Assembly: GCF_000160775.2 (NCBI RefSeq)
Contig: NZ_CM001024.1
Coordinates: 1,228,113 to 1,292,112 of the forward strand
DNA from: Aeromicrobium marinum DSM 15272
GTDB lineage: Bacteria > Actinomycetota > Actinomycetes > Propionibacteriales > Nocardioidaceae
DNA length: 64,000 nucleotides
Direction of reading: 5' to 3'
How positions within the stretch are numbered: position 1 is the stretch's first letter; each line of letters starts with the position of its first letter. Position numbers and translations under genes: made by a program. This document shows positions 1 to 8,735 of the stretch, piece after piece. Under the pieces are notes generated by a model. The model made no database searches and was not told the origin of the DNA. It worked only from the letters and a program-made list of their open reading frames with translations.

Positions 1-1007
1 CCCGTGCCGCGTGGGCTGCCGGTGACCTGTCCACCACGCAGGCCGGGACCATCCTGCGGGCGGTCGACCAGCTGCCCGACTGGATCGACGCCGACCCCCG
101 CCACGCTGCCGAGGACGTCCTGCTCGAGCACGCACCGGCGCTGCCGGCCGACGACCTGCGCCGCCTCGCGAACCGGATCATCGAGGTCATCGACCCCGAC
201 GGCGCCGACGAGATCCTCGGCCGACAGCTCGAAGCCCAGGAGCGGCGGGCGTACGACTGCACCCGGTTGCGGTTCCTGATCGCCGGCCACGGCATGACCC
301 GGATCCAGGGCCAGCTGCCCGACGCGCAAGCCCAGATGCTCCGCACCGCCCTCGAAGGACTCGCCGCACCTCGCCGCCAGCGCGACGGACTCCCCGCCGA
401 CGACCACCCCCACGAAGCAGCCACCCGCCGCCCGGCCGACCAACGCCTCGGCCACGCGTTCTGCGAGCTCATCGAGCACCTCCCCACCGGCGCCGTGGCC
501 ACCGCCGGCGGTCTCGCCGCGACCGTCACGGTCAACATCGACCTCAAGAACCTCACCGACCGCGTCGCGACCGCCACCCTGTCGACCGGCGACCAGATGT
601 CCGCCGCCCAGACCCGCCGGTTCGCGTGCAACGCGCAGCTCATCCCCCTCGTGCTCGACGGGTCCTCCCGGATCCTCGACCACGGCCTCGCGAAACGACT
701 GCACGACCGCTACCAACGCATCGCGCTGGCCAAGCGCGACGGTGGCTGCTCCTGGAAGGGCTGCGACCGACCACCGGCCTGGTGCGAGGCCCACCACCTG
801 ACCCCGTTCAGCCAGGGCGGCGAGACCTCCGTCGACAACGGTGCCCTGTTCTGCTTCGTCCACCACCACCTCCTGCACGACGACGACTGGTCAGCGCGAC
901 TCGCCCCCGACGGAGTCGTCGAGGTCATCCCCCCGTCGAGGATCGACCCCCAACGCCGGCCACTACGCCACACCCGACACCTCAAACTCAGACCCCGCGC
1001 CGCATAG
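1..1007 (+). CDS. DUF222/HNH endonuclease domain protein (5' partial)
   Basis: The reading frame is already open at base 3 and runs to TAG at 1005-1007, so the start lies outside the window; about 334 residues are visible. The front part is the helical DUF222 region typical of actinobacterial 13E12-repeat proteins. The C-terminal part (visible residues ~249-290) is an HNH nuclease fold: a CSWKGC zinc-knuckle-like start, the EAHHLTPFSQGG core with paired His, then a DNG segment and CFVHHHLLHDDDW. Family members are presumed DNA endonucleases, often present in many copies per genome, and their biological role is unsettled. The nuclease motif appears intact. The first internal ATG (288) is inside the domain and is not a credible start. 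A strong hairpin follows the stop. Confidence 0.88.
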   Translation, partial: RAAWAAGDLSTTQAGTILRAVDQLPDWIDADPRHAAEDVLLEHAPALPADDLRRLANRIIEVIDPDGADEILGRQLEAQERRAYDCTRLRFLIAGHGMTRIQGQLPDAQAQMLRTALEGLAAPRRQRDGLPADDHPHEAATRRPADQRLGHAFCELIEHLPTGAVATAGGLAATVTVNIDLKNLTDRVATATLSTGDQMSAAQTRRFACNAQLIPLVLDGSSRILDHGLAKRLHDRYQRIALAKRDGGCSWKGCDRPPAWCEAHHLTPFSQGGETSVDNGALFCFVHHHLLHDDDWSARLAPDGVVEVIPPSRIDPQRRPLRHTRHLKLRPRAA

Positions 1008-1024
1008 CCCGCACACGCGGAGGG

Positions 1025-1050
1025 ACACAGGCTGGCTTGCCGGCCTGTGT
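1025..1050 (+). terminator. Stem-loop after the HNH gene
   Basis: ACACAGGC (1025-1032) pairs perfectly with GCCTGTGT (1043-1050). GGC/GCC pair inside this, giving an almost continuous 12-bp stem with a tiny loop, 17 nt past the stop. There is no U-tract, which is common for actinobacterial terminators. Confidence 0.6.
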
Positions 1051-1086
1051 GCGGCACCGGATAGGGAGCGAGCCCATCCCCATCTG

Positions 1087-1136
1087 ACTGACTTGCCTGT
1101 CAGTGTGTTGCCGGTCACGGACGCAGCCATTAGCCT
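1087..1136 (+). promoter_or_regulatory. Promoter with adjacent palindrome for the secreted hydrolase
   Basis: TTGCCG (1108-1113) and TAGCCT (1131-1136) are spaced by 17 nt and form a good actinobacterial sigma-70-type promoter. A GGGAGG ribosome-binding site (1155-1160) precedes the GTG at 1167. Immediately upstream, ACTGAC-TTGCCT-GTCAGT (1087-1104) is a perfect 6-bp-arm palindrome that touches the -35 region, a typical place for a TetR/MarR-class regulator. The regulator is not identified. Confidence 0.5.
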
Positions 1137-1166
1137 GCTCGCGGGAGGGTCGCCGGGAGGCACCCA

Positions 1167-2603
1167 GTGAGACGCACCATCGCCGCGGTCGCAACCGCCA
1201 TGGCCCTCGTGGCCGCACCCGTCCAGGCGGGGGCCGCGACGACCCCTGCGCCCGGACCGTCGGTGGTCGACGACCTGGCCAACATGGCCGACGCCTACGG
1301 CCGGATCACCGGCCCGGGTGGGCAGCTGCGCAACGGCAACTACCTGCCGGCGCTCGTCCGGCAGATCGGGCTGCTGTCCGCCGCCCAGCTCGCGGCGCAG
1401 GCGGTGACGCCCACCCGGCTGTCGCTCACCGCCGGCACCCTGGTCCCCGGGTGGAACGTCGGCAACCCGCTGCGGGCCGGCTGGGCCGGCACCCGCGGGG
1501 TCGCGACCCCGGTGGCCTTCACGAACCGCTTCGGAGCCCTGCTGCGGGGCACCGTCTACACGCCCAAGCCCGGCGCGACCGACCCGTACACGGGAGCCCC
1601 GCTCACCGGTCCCTTCCCCGGCGTCGTGGTGACACCGGGATCGGTGCAGGGCTCGGCCGGCATGTACGCCTGGCTGGCCCAGGACCTCGCCGAACGCGGC
1701 TACGTCGTCCTGGTCTACGACGTGCAGGGCCAGGGGTCCAGCGAGACCCTGCCGCACACCACGGGCAGCATCTTCCCCTTCTGCAACCCGCTGGCGCCCG
1801 CGCAGGACACGGAGATGACGGGGTGCCCGGGCGTGCCCTTCCAGCAGGAGGCGAACTTCGTCAAGGGCACCGAGGACGCGATCGACTTCTTCCTGTCGAC
1901 CCCCACCGCCCCCTACGCCAACCCCGCGTCGGCCGGAGCACCCGTCAACGCCTTCAACCCCGTGTGGGAGCAGTTCGACAGCAGCCCCGACCCGGCGGCC
2001 GCGACCCCCGGCCGCACCACCCGGCTGGCGATCGTGGGCCACTCGCTCGGCGGGTCCGCCGTGTCCAAGGTGCAGGGCACCGATGAGCGGGTGGCGACCG
2101 TCGTGGCGCTCGACAAGCTGCAGGCAGACGGCGCCGTCCCGTCGGTGCCCGCCCTGGCCGTCCAGTCCGAGTACGGCTTCACGGTCTCCCCCGCCGCGCT
2201 CTCCGGTGGCGACACGCTCCTGCCCGCCCCGGGTCAGCCCGTTCCCGGACGTGAACGCGCCAGCGGGTTCGACGCCTGGCAGGCGGCCGGACAGGACGCC
2301 CTGCTGGTGGTGCCGCGTGCCTCCACCCACCTGGAGTACACCGACATCCCCTACGTGCTGCCCGCCAGCCGGTTCGGCCAGGCGCTCACCAGCGTCTACG
2401 TGCAGGCCTGGCTCGGCCACCAGCTCAAGGACGAGCCGGCCGAAGCCCTGCTGGCGACGTCGTTCCGCTACCTGGAGCCGACCGGCAAGGGTCGCTGGGC
2501 CCCCGTGACGTTGCAGCGTGACGCCCTGCTGAGCACCCGCTACTGCTCGGCGATCGACGTCGGTCCCCTGCTGGACGACGACCTCACCGGGGTCGGCTGC
2601 TAG
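1167..2603 (+). CDS. Secreted alpha/beta hydrolase (lipase/esterase-like)
   Basis: 478 residues from a GTG with a good ribosome-binding site. Residues 1-24 form a Sec signal peptide (Arg-Arg, an Ala/Val-rich core, then AGAA before TTPAPG). The fold is alpha/beta-hydrolase: a PGVVVTPGS strand near residue 150, YVVLVYDVQGQG around 190, and the nucleophile elbow GHSLGG with Ser at ~293. A late His in STHLEYTD (~390) is a plausible third triad member. It is therefore an exported serine hydrolase acting on an ester, lipid or amide substrate that cannot be named from sequence. It is monocistronic behind its own promoter. Its TAG stop overlaps the convergent DUF2236 gene stop through a shared CTAG. 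Confidence 0.85.
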   Translation: MRRTIAAVATAMALVAAPVQAGAATTPAPGPSVVDDLANMADAYGRITGPGGQLRNGNYLPALVRQIGLLSAAQLAAQAVTPTRLSLTAGTLVPGWNVGNPLRAGWAGTRGVATPVAFTNRFGALLRGTVYTPKPGATDPYTGAPLTGPFPGVVVTPGSVQGSAGMYAWLAQDLAERGYVVLVYDVQGQGSSETLPHTTGSIFPFCNPLAPAQDTEMTGCPGVPFQQEANFVKGTEDAIDFFLSTPTAPYANPASAGAPVNAFNPVWEQFDSSPDPAAATPGRTTRLAIVGHSLGGSAVSKVQGTDERVATVVALDKLQADGAVPSVPALAVQSEYGFTVSPAALSGGDTLLPAPGQPVPGRERASGFDAWQAAGQDALLVVPRASTHLEYTDIPYVLPASRFGQALTSVYVQAWLGHQLKDEPAEALLATSFRYLEPTGKGRWAPVTLQRDALLSTRYCSAIDVGPLLDDDLTGVGC

Positions 2604-3400
2604 AAGATCGGCTCGCCGGTGGCCATCCGCCGGCGCACGTCGTCGATCGACCGGGTGAACGGGAAGCCCCGTGCACCCGCAGGCAGGTGGCGCACCACGA
2701 GGGCGAGGCGCCGGGAGAAGCGGTCGAAGCGACGCTCGTCGGCCGCCGACCACGGCAGTCGCATCTCCTGGCGCAGATGCTCGGGCAGGAAGCCGGCGGT
2801 CACGTGGAGCCGGCGACGGACGACGGCCGCGGGGACCCGACCGTCGATGTACTCCAGCCGGACGACCCGCAGGAGGTAGTCGCGGACCGGGTCGTCGATC
2901 GACGTCGCCGCGAGGCCCTCACGCCAGTAGTCCTCGAAGGCGTCGCGATCGGCCGGCCACCACGAGGCGGGCATCTGCAGCATCGCGCCGAAGATCGCCC
3001 CCTCGGCGTAGAACCGTTCGCGGTCGGAGCCCAACGGTCCGTGCACGGCCTCCCGTGCCTGTTCGAAGCCATGGAAGAGGCAGGCGGCCACCCAGCGCTG
3101 GAGCTCGGGGTCGAACGCTCCCGGCACCCGCGCGTGGGACCCGTTGGTCGCGGCACGGAACGCGGCGCGCTCGGCCGCGGACCCGTGGACGGCGACGGCG
3201 AGGAACCCGACAGTCGTCCGTCGTCGTCGCGACGGGTTGCCGAACAGGCTCCCCTCGGTCACGACGCTGTCCTTGACCGCGTACCCGATGGCCGGGCGGG
3301 CCAGCTGCATCACGACGTTGGCGGCGCCGGACACCGCGACGTAGGGGGTTGCCGCGGCGGCGAGCAGGGGTGTCGGGAGGTCGTCGAGGTCGCCGATCAC
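2600..3400 (-). CDS. DUF2236 (mpaB/latex-clearing-like) oxygenase
   Basis: 266 residues from a GTG whose GTGA overlaps the TGA of the DNA ligase gene (3397-3400); the frame stays open further upstream, but the overlap makes this start convincing. The sequence matches the style of the DUF2236/Rubber-oxygenase-like family: an early GNPSRRRRTT segment, the invariant-looking HGSAAER, then a helical core with ASWWPADRDAFEDYWREGL. Family members are haem-dependent or mpaB-type oxygenases; the substrate here is unknown. Coupling to a ligase gene is unexpected and may only reflect compact gene order. An alternative name is oxygenase MpaB family protein. Confidence 0.8.
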   Translation of the reverse strand: MIGDLDDLPTPLLAAAATPYVAVSGAANVVMQLARPAIGYAVKDSVVTEGSLFGNPSRRRRTTVGFLAVAVHGSAAERAAFRAATNGSHARVPGAFDPELQRWVAACLFHGFEQAREAVHGPLGSDRERFYAEGAIFGAMLQMPASWWPADRDAFEDYWREGLAATSIDDPVRDYLLRVVRLEYIDGRVPAAVVRRRLHVTAGFLPEHLRQEMRLPWSAADERRFDRFSRRLALVVRHLPAGARGFPFTRSIDDVRRRMATGEPIF

Positions 3401-4452
3401 GTCAGCACGTCGGAGAGCCGGTACCCGACGACCTCCTCGAGCTGGGCGTACGTGCACGAGGTGGCCTCACGATCAGGGCGCCACCGCTTGAACTGAGCGG
3501 TGTGCCGGAAGCGGGCGGTGTCCCCCGGGCCCTCCATGTGCTCGTAGCCGACCTCGGCCACCCGCACCGGCGCCAACGGCACGAACGACAGGTCCTTGCC
3601 GGCCGACCAGCGGTTCTGCCCCATCTCCAGATCGCCCCACGGGTGGTCGGACAGGTCGACCACGTCGCCGGCGAGCTCCTCGACCAGCTCGGCCCGGCGG
3701 GCGGCGGTGAAGGACGCGCACACCCCGACGTGACGGAGCGTCCCGTCGCCGGCGTATAGGCCCAGCAGCATCGAGCCCAGCAGCGGCGAGTCCTCGGTGG
3801 AGTTCTTGTGCGGCCGGTAGCCGGCCACGACCACGTCGGCGGTGCGGGCGTGCTTGACCTTGATCATCGTGCGGCCGCCGGGCACGTAGACGGAGGTCAG
3901 CGACTTGGCCATGACGCCGTCGAGCCCGGCACCCTCGAAGGCGGCGAACCACTGCTCGGCCTCGGCCGGGTCGGTCGTGGTGCGGGTGAGGTGCACCGGC
4001 GCACCGACGCCGGCCAGGGCGTCCTCCAGCCGCGACCGCCGCTGTGCCAGCGGGGTGTCGAGCAAGGACTCGTCGCCGAGCGCGAGCAGGTCGAACACGA
4101 CCAGACGGGCGGGCGTCTGCTCGGCGAGGTGGTCCACGCGGCTGGCCGCCGGGTGGATCCGGGCGCTCAGAGTGTCGAAGTCGAGCCGGTCACCGACGGC
4201 GACCACGATCTCGGCGTCCACCACGCAGCGCTCCGGCAGCTGGCGCAGCACCGCCTGCACGACGTCGGGGAAGTACCGCGCGAGCGACTTGGTCGAACGG
4301 CTGGCGAGCTCGACCTCGTCGCCGTCACGGAACACCAGACACCGGAAGCCGTCCCACTTGGGCTCGAACAGCATGCCGGCATCACCGCCGGGCACCCGCG
4401 CGGCCGACTTGGCGAGCATCGGCACGAGCGGTGGCATCACCGGAAGGTCCAT
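3397..4452 (-). CDS. ATP-dependent DNA ligase
   Basis: 351 residues from the ATG at 4452 (an upstream in-frame extension lacks support). Motif I is KWDGFR at residues 32-37, with Lys32 as the adenylated nucleophile. Motif III/IIIa (VVFDLLALG), motif IV (EGAGLDGVMAK) and motif V (TMIKVKHARTADVVVAG) follow, then an OB-fold domain ending with FKRWRPD. It resembles the stand-alone LigC/LigD-ligase-domain proteins that seal nicks in actinobacterial repair or end joining. No polymerase or nuclease domain is fused. It is transcribed from a TAGGCT -10 placed 7 nt before the ATG, with no ribosome-binding site, so it is probably leaderless. The downstream DUF2236 gene overlaps its stop. Confidence 0.9.
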   Translation of the reverse strand: MDLPVMPPLVPMLAKSAARVPGGDAGMLFEPKWDGFRCLVFRDGDEVELASRSTKSLARYFPDVVQAVLRQLPERCVVDAEIVVAVGDRLDFDTLSARIHPAASRVDHLAEQTPARLVVFDLLALGDESLLDTPLAQRRSRLEDALAGVGAPVHLTRTTTDPAEAEQWFAAFEGAGLDGVMAKSLTSVYVPGGRTMIKVKHARTADVVVAGYRPHKNSTEDSPLLGSMLLGLYAGDGTLRHVGVCASFTAARRAELVEELAGDVVDLSDHPWGDLEMGQNRWSAGKDLSFVPLAPVRVAEVGYEHMEGPGDTARFRHTAQFKRWRPDREATSCTYAQLEEVVGYRLSDVLT

Positions 4453-4459
4453 GCAGGTC

Positions 4460-4497
4460 AGCCTAGGAGGCGAGCCCGTGCACGTCACGCCTAGAAT
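4460..4497. promoter_or_regulatory. Divergent leaderless promoters (DNA ligase / ABC exporter)
   Basis: On the minus strand TAGGCT (4460-4465) ends 7 nt before the ligase ATG. On the plus strand TAGAAT (4492-4497) ends 6 nt before the ABC gene GTG. Neither start has a Shine-Dalgarno, so both messages probably begin at the start codon. Confidence 0.6.
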
Positions 4498-4503
4498 GTC
4501 GGG

Positions 4504-5418
4504 GTGTCAGCCCCTGCCGTCGAGATCTCCGGTCTCGTGATGCGCTACCGCGGCGTCACCGCCGTCGACGGACTGGACCTCACCGTCGCCGCCGGGACCG
4601 TCACGGCGATCCTGGGACCCAACGGAGCCGGCAAGACCACGACCATCGAGACCTGTGAAGGGTTCCGCCGTCCGCAGCAGGGGCGCGTGAGCGTGCTCGG
4701 CTGTACCCCCGGCTCCGCCGAGCTCCGTCCCCGCATCGGCGTGATGCTGCAGGCCGGCGGTGCCTGGTCGGGGGTCCGTGCGCGGGAGATGCTGGCCCAC
4801 GTCGCCTCCTTGCACGCGCACCCGCTGGCCGTCGACCCGCTCGTGGAGCGCCTCGGCCTGGCAGCCTGCGGGTCCACGCCGTACCGCCGGATGTCCGGCG
4901 GACAGCAGCAGCGGTTGAGCCTCGCGATGGCCGTCGTCGGGCGACCGGAGCTCGTGTTCCTCGACGAACCGACGGCGGGGCTCGATCCCCAGGCACGGCG
5001 CGCCACCTGGGAGCTCATCGAGGAGCTGCGGGCGAGCGGCGTCACGACGGTCCTCACGACCCACTTCATGGACGAGGCCGAGGCGTTGTCCGACCAGGTC
5101 CACATCGTCGACGCCGGCCGGGTCATCGCCTCGGGCACCCCGGCCGAGCTCGCCGCGACCGGCGCCGGCAACACCATCCGCTTCCGGGCCCGGGCGGGCC
5201 TGGACGTCATCAGTCTCATGGCGGCCCTGCCGGCCGACACCAAGGTCGAGGAGCGTGCGCCCGGCGCCTACGTCCTCACCGGTGAGGTCGACCCCGCGCT
5301 GCTGGCGACGCTCACCGCCTGGTGCGCGAGCCACCACGTCCTGGCGGAGTCGGTGCTGGTGGAGCGTCAGACCCTCGAGGACCGGTTCCTCGACCTCACC
5401 GGGAGGACCCTGCGATGA
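4504..5418 (+). CDS. ABC exporter ATP-binding protein
   Basis: 304 residues from a leaderless-type GTG. Complete ATPase motifs are present: Walker A GPNGAGKTT at 38-46, Q-loop in GVMLQAGG, signature MSGGQQQRLSL around 132, Walker B LVFLDEPTAGLD around 155, and the H-loop TTHFMDEAE around 190. A ~75-residue C-terminal domain follows, as in DrrA-type ATPases. The next gene, overlapping by ATGA, is the membrane partner. The location beside ctaA mirrors the mycobacterial Rv1456c-Rv1458c neighbourhood (from memory), where the exported substrate is likewise unknown. Export of a haem-related or envelope compound is only a guess. Confidence 0.92.
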   Translation: MSAPAVEISGLVMRYRGVTAVDGLDLTVAAGTVTAILGPNGAGKTTTIETCEGFRRPQQGRVSVLGCTPGSAELRPRIGVMLQAGGAWSGVRAREMLAHVASLHAHPLAVDPLVERLGLAACGSTPYRRMSGGQQQRLSLAMAVVGRPELVFLDEPTAGLDPQARRATWELIEELRASGVTTVLTTHFMDEAEALSDQVHIVDAGRVIASGTPAELAATGAGNTIRFRARAGLDVISLMAALPADTKVEERAPGAYVLTGEVDPALLATLTAWCASHHVLAESVLVERQTLEDRFLDLTGRTLR

Positions 5419-6188
5419 GCCTCGACCTGTCGCCGCGGCCCGGCGCGGCCTCCACCCGCGCCATGGTGCGGTCGCAGACCGCCATGGAGCTGCGGCTGCT
5501 GGCTCGCAACGGCGAGCAGATCCTCGTCACCCTCGTGATCCCCCTGCTGCTGCTCGTCATGGGCACCCGCGCCGGCAGCATCGTCGACCTCGGCGAGGGG
5601 CGCACGATCGACATCATCGCGCCCGGTGTGCTCGCCCTGGCGGTGCTCTCGACCTCGTTCACGTCACTGGCGATCAGCACGGGGTTCGACCGCCGGTACG
5701 GGGTGCTGAAGCGGCTCGGCGCCTCTCCCCTGCCGCGCTCGGGGTTGCTCGTCGCCAAGGTCCTCGCGGTCGTGGTGGTGGAGCTGGTGCAGCTCGTGGT
5801 GCTCGTCGGTGCCGCCCTCGCGCTGGGCTGGCAGCCGGAGGGCGGAGCCACGGCCTGGCTGTGGCTGCTCGCCCTGGCGGGGCTCGGCACGGCGGCCTTC
5901 GGCGCCTTGGGCCTCCTGATCGCGGGCACGCTGCGGGCCGAGGCCACCCTCGCCCTTGCCAACCTCGTCTACATCCTGCTGCTGGTCGGCGGCGGACTGA
6001 TCGTCCCGCTGTCGCGCTACCCCGAGGGGGTGCAGCGCGGACTCGAGCTGCTGCCGTCGGGTGCCCTCGGCCAGGGCCTGCGGGACGCCTTCGCCGGTGA
6101 CGGCGTGGGCGTCGCCCCGGTCGTGGTCCTCGCCGTCTGGGCGCTGGTCGCCGGCGCCGTCACCTCCCGGACGTTCCGATGGGAGTGA
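5415..6188 (+). CDS. ABC-2 type exporter permease
   Basis: 257 residues. The ATG at 5415 overlaps the ATPase stop (ATGA) and has GGGAGG upstream. Six hydrophobic segments are visible: ILVTLVIPLLLLVMG (~40), the region after IDIIAPGVLALAVLST (~75), VLAVVVVELVQLVVLVGAAL (~120), WLWLLALAGLGTAAFGALG (~150), LVYILLLVGGGLIVPL (~190) and a last one near the C-terminus. This is the standard layout of ABC-2/DrrB-like permeases that pair with the preceding ATPase. No accessory binding protein is encoded nearby. Confidence 0.88.
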   Translation: MSLDLSPRPGAASTRAMVRSQTAMELRLLARNGEQILVTLVIPLLLLVMGTRAGSIVDLGEGRTIDIIAPGVLALAVLSTSFTSLAISTGFDRRYGVLKRLGASPLPRSGLLVAKVLAVVVVELVQLVVLVGAALALGWQPEGGATAWLWLLALAGLGTAAFGALGLLIAGTLRAEATLALANLVYILLLVGGGLIVPLSRYPEGVQRGLELLPSGALGQGLRDAFAGDGVGVAPVVVLAVWALVAGAVTSRTFRWE

Positions 6189-7069
6189 TCGCCCGGTTCC
6201 GTGCCCCGGACCGCGCCTTCGTCCTCGGGTGGGCGTGGGCGTCCCTGGTCGCGAACACCGTCATCATCCTCACCGGTGGACTCGTGCGCCTGACCGGATC
6301 CGGTCTGGGCTGCCCGACCTGGCCGAGGTGCACCGAGGACTCCTTCGTGCCCCAGGGTGAGCTGGGCATCCACGGCATCATCGAGTTCGGCAACCGGCTG
6401 CTCACCTACGTGCTGATCGCCGTCGCCGTGGCCACCTTCGTCGCCGTGGTGCGCTGGGCCGGATCGACCCCGGCGATGCGACGGCTCGTCCTCGTGATGG
6501 CCCTCGGCATCCCGTTCCAGGGCGTCATCGGCGGCATCACCGTGCTGACCAACCTCAATCCGTGGATCGTGTCGCTGCACCTGATCCTGTCGCTGGGTCT
6601 CGTGACCGCCTCCACGGTGCTGGTCGGGTGGGTCCGTGGGGAGGACCGCACCCGCGTGCCGGTCAGCGCCCACCGGCTCGTCGTCCTCGCCGTCGTGCTG
6701 ATGTGGGTCGCGGTCTACCTCGGGACCGTCGTCACCGGCAGCGGCCCGCACGCCGGCGATGCCGACTCGCCCCGCAACGGTCTCGACCCGGCGGCCTGGA
6801 GCCGTCTGCACGCGCTGTCGGTGTGGGCGCTGGTCCTCGTGACGGTGCTGGTGGTCCGGGCGGTGTGGTCCACGGCCGCCCGCCGAGCCGCGATCGTGCT
6901 GCTCGCGGTCGAGCTCGCCCAGGGCGCGATCGGCTACGTGCAGTACCTCACCGACCTGCCCGTCGCGCTCGTGGCGGCCCATCTCGTCGGGGCAGCCGTG
7001 CTCGTCGCCGCCGCGACGAGGCTGATGGCCGGAGTGCGCAGCGAGGCAGGTGCCAGGGCGCTAGCGTGA
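6179..7069 (+). CDS. ctaA: Heme A synthase (COX15/CtaA)
   Basis: 296 residues if started at ATG 6179. The GTG at 6185 is an equally good choice because it makes a GTGA overlap with the permease stop. The protein is an eight-segment membrane enzyme that oxidises the C8 methyl of heme O to give heme A for aa3 cytochrome oxidase. Diagnostic segments are RLTGSGLGCPTWPRC (cysteine pair, ~40-55), HGIIEFGNRLL (haem-ligand His and key Glu, ~62-72) and the second-half His residues in VSLHLILSLG, WSRLHALSVW and AAHLVG. It works downstream of ctaB, encoded ~0.65 kb away on the other strand. Confidence 0.92.
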   Translation: MGVIARFRAPDRAFVLGWAWASLVANTVIILTGGLVRLTGSGLGCPTWPRCTEDSFVPQGELGIHGIIEFGNRLLTYVLIAVAVATFVAVVRWAGSTPAMRRLVLVMALGIPFQGVIGGITVLTNLNPWIVSLHLILSLGLVTASTVLVGWVRGEDRTRVPVSAHRLVVLAVVLMWVAVYLGTVVTGSGPHAGDADSPRNGLDPAAWSRLHALSVWALVLVTVLVVRAVWSTAARRAAIVLLAVELAQGAIGYVQYLTDLPVALVAAHLVGAAVLVAAATRLMAGVRSEAGARALA

Positions 7070-7073
7070 CGGC

Positions 7074-7727
7074 GTGATGCCTCGCACCGTCCTCGCCCTG
7101 CACGTCCTGTTCTTCGCCGCCGGCGGGGTGGTGCTGTCGCTGGACGCCCCTGCGAAGGGCTGGGGAGTCCTCGGCTGCGTCGTCGCCTACGTCGTGCTGC
7201 TCCCGCTCGCGGCCCACCGTGACGGCCGGCCGGAGCTGCAGGCCCTGGCCCTGTTCCTCGCGGGCGTGTCGGTGTTCCAGGTCGTGCCGGACTGGGTGCT
7301 CGCCGACGTGCTCGGGATCCTCGCGTTCCCCGACACGGGCGGCCTGCGCGTCGACGACGTCATCCCGCTGGCGATGGCGGGCATGTGGGTCGCTCCCCTG
7401 TTCATCGCGCTCGCTCTCGCCGGCGCGCGGCCGGGGCGGTCGGCGCTGTTCGCCGTGCTGGTCTTCGCCGGAGCGGAGTTCGCTGCTCCGACGCTCGGTC
7501 TCTGGGAGCCGATCGGCGACACCACGCGCGTCGCCGGCATCGCGATCTACGTCCTGCCGGCCGAGGCCGCCCTCGCGTGGGCGACCGCCGTGGCCTTCAA
7601 CGCCACGCGGACAGCAGCCGTCGCGGCGCGGATCGCCGTGGCCGCCGCCGTGTCGACCTTCTACCTCGGGGCGCTGGTGACGGCGTACTTCCTGATCGAC
7701 GTGGCGGGGTACAGCCTCACCCGATGA
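7074..7727 (+). CDS. Multi-pass membrane protein of unknown function
   Basis: 217 residues with about six to seven hydrophobic helices and few charged residues. It starts at GTG 7074 (or ATG 7077); TAGCGT lies 6 nt before the GTG, the leaderless arrangement. Notable segments are [19 protein letters not shown] (~68-86) and [18 protein letters not shown] aromatic/acidic loops around 133. It resembles uncharacterised actinobacterial membrane proteins with a carotenoid-synthase/lycopene-cyclase-like topology, but I cannot assign a family. It sits between ctaA and ctaB, so a link to haem or respiration is possible. Its end overlaps the ctaB 3' end by 11 nt. Confidence 0.7.
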   Translation: MMPRTVLALHVLFFAAGGVVLSLDAPAKGWGVLGCVVAYVVLLPLAAHRDGRPELQALALFLAGVSVFQVVPDWVLADVLGILAFPDTGGLRVDDVIPLAMAGMWVAPLFIALALAGARPGRSALFAVLVFAGAEFAAPTLGLWEPIGDTTRVAGIAIYVLPAEAALAWATAVAFNATRTAAVAARIAVAAAVSTFYLGALVTAYFLIDVAGYSLTR

Positions 7728-8649
7728 ACGGGTCGACCGCCGCGGCGACGAACAACAGCGCCAGGTAGGCGTTGGAGAAGTGGAAGAGCCGCATCGGCTT
7801 GATGATGCTGAGGTCCTCGGTGTCCTTGGCGCGCGACGACAGGTCGTGCGCCTCGACCAGGAAGACGATGCCGAGCACGGTCGCGACGGCGGGGTAGAAC
7901 CACCCGGTGCCGGCCACCGGCCACAGGGCCAGCGAGGTGGCCACCATGACGTAGGAGTAGATGACGATCTGCCGGCCGACCTCGCGAGAGGTCGTGACCG
8001 ACGGGAGCATCGGCACCGAGGCGGCGGAGTAGTCCTCGCGGTACCTCATGGCCAACGACCAGAAGTGTGGAGGCGTCCAGAAGAACACCACCAGGAACAG
8101 CACGACCGGCGCCCACGCGAGCTCGTTGGTGACGGCGGTCCAGCCGATGAGGGCCGGGAAGCAGCCGGCCGCGCCGCCCCAGACGATGTTCTGCGAGGTC
8201 CGGCGCTTGAGGATCATGGTGTAGCCGACGACGTAGAAGACGTTGGCGGTCAGGGCGAGCGCGGCGGAGAGCCAGTTGACCAGCAGCCCGAGCCAGAGCG
8301 TCGAGACCACGCCGAGGACCAGTCCGAAGATCAGCGCCCGCCGGGTCGTGACCTGGTGGCGCGGCAGCGGCCGCCGGGCCGTGCGGCGCATCTTGGTGTC
8401 GATGTCGGCGTCCACCACGCAGTTGAGCGCGTTGGCGCTGCCTGCGGAGAGGGTGCCGCCGACGATGGTGGCGACGACGAGCCACAGCGGCGGCACGCCC
8501 TGCGCGGCGAGGAACATCACCGGGACGGTGGTCAGCAGGAGCAGCTCGATGATGCGGGGCTTCATCAGCGCCACGTACGACAGGACGATGTCCTTGGCCT
8601 GCGGCCGGTCGGTACCGGAGGCTGCCGCTTCGGGCTCGACGAGACTCAC
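7717..8649 (-). CDS. ctaB: Protoheme IX farnesyltransferase
   Basis: 310 residues from GTG 8649 (reading VSLVEPE); TAGACT ends 7 nt upstream and there is no Shine-Dalgarno. It is a UbiA-superfamily membrane prenyltransferase that attaches farnesyl to protoheme to make heme O. The polyprenyl-diphosphate/Mg site reads [18 protein letters not shown] with Asp residues in N-x3-D-x-D spacing (~95-110). The second Asp motif region is around [14 protein letters not shown] (~205). Nine hydrophobic segments are expected and seen. Together with ctaA it supplies heme A to cytochrome c oxidase. The tail overlaps the convergent membrane-protein gene. Confidence 0.93.
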   Translation of the reverse strand: MSLVEPEAAASGTDRPQAKDIVLSYVALMKPRIIELLLLTTVPVMFLAAQGVPPLWLVVATIVGGTLSAGSANALNCVVDADIDTKMRRTARRPLPRHQVTTRRALIFGLVLGVVSTLWLGLLVNWLSAALALTANVFYVVGYTMILKRRTSQNIVWGGAAGCFPALIGWTAVTNELAWAPVVLFLVVFFWTPPHFWSLAMRYREDYSAASVPMLPSVTTSREVGRQIVIYSYVMVATSLALWPVAGTGWFYPAVATVLGIVFLVEAHDLSSRAKDTEDLSIIKPMRLFHFSNAYLALLFVAAAVDPFIG

Positions 8650-8656
8650 GTGCACC

Positions 8657-8679
8657 AGTCTAAGCCACGCGAGTAGGCT
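8657..8679. promoter_or_regulatory. Back-to-back -10 elements for ctaB and tkt
   Basis: TAGACT on the minus strand (8657-8662) serves ctaB without a leader. TAGGCT on the plus strand (8674-8679) would give tkt a ~50-nt leader ending with AGGAG 6 nt before its GTG. The -10 boxes are only 11 nt apart, so the two promoters probably compete. Confidence 0.5.
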
Positions 8680-8735
8680 CGAGTCGTCGGAGTCGCCCGC
8701 TCCGGGTGACGCTCCCCATTCCCCAGGAGTCCTGA

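Noticed and set aside
963..2753. 596-codon open frame antisense to the HNH and hydrolase genes
   Set aside because: A GC-rich third-position shadow; the Gly/Arg/Val-biased translation has no domain and covers two well-supported genes.
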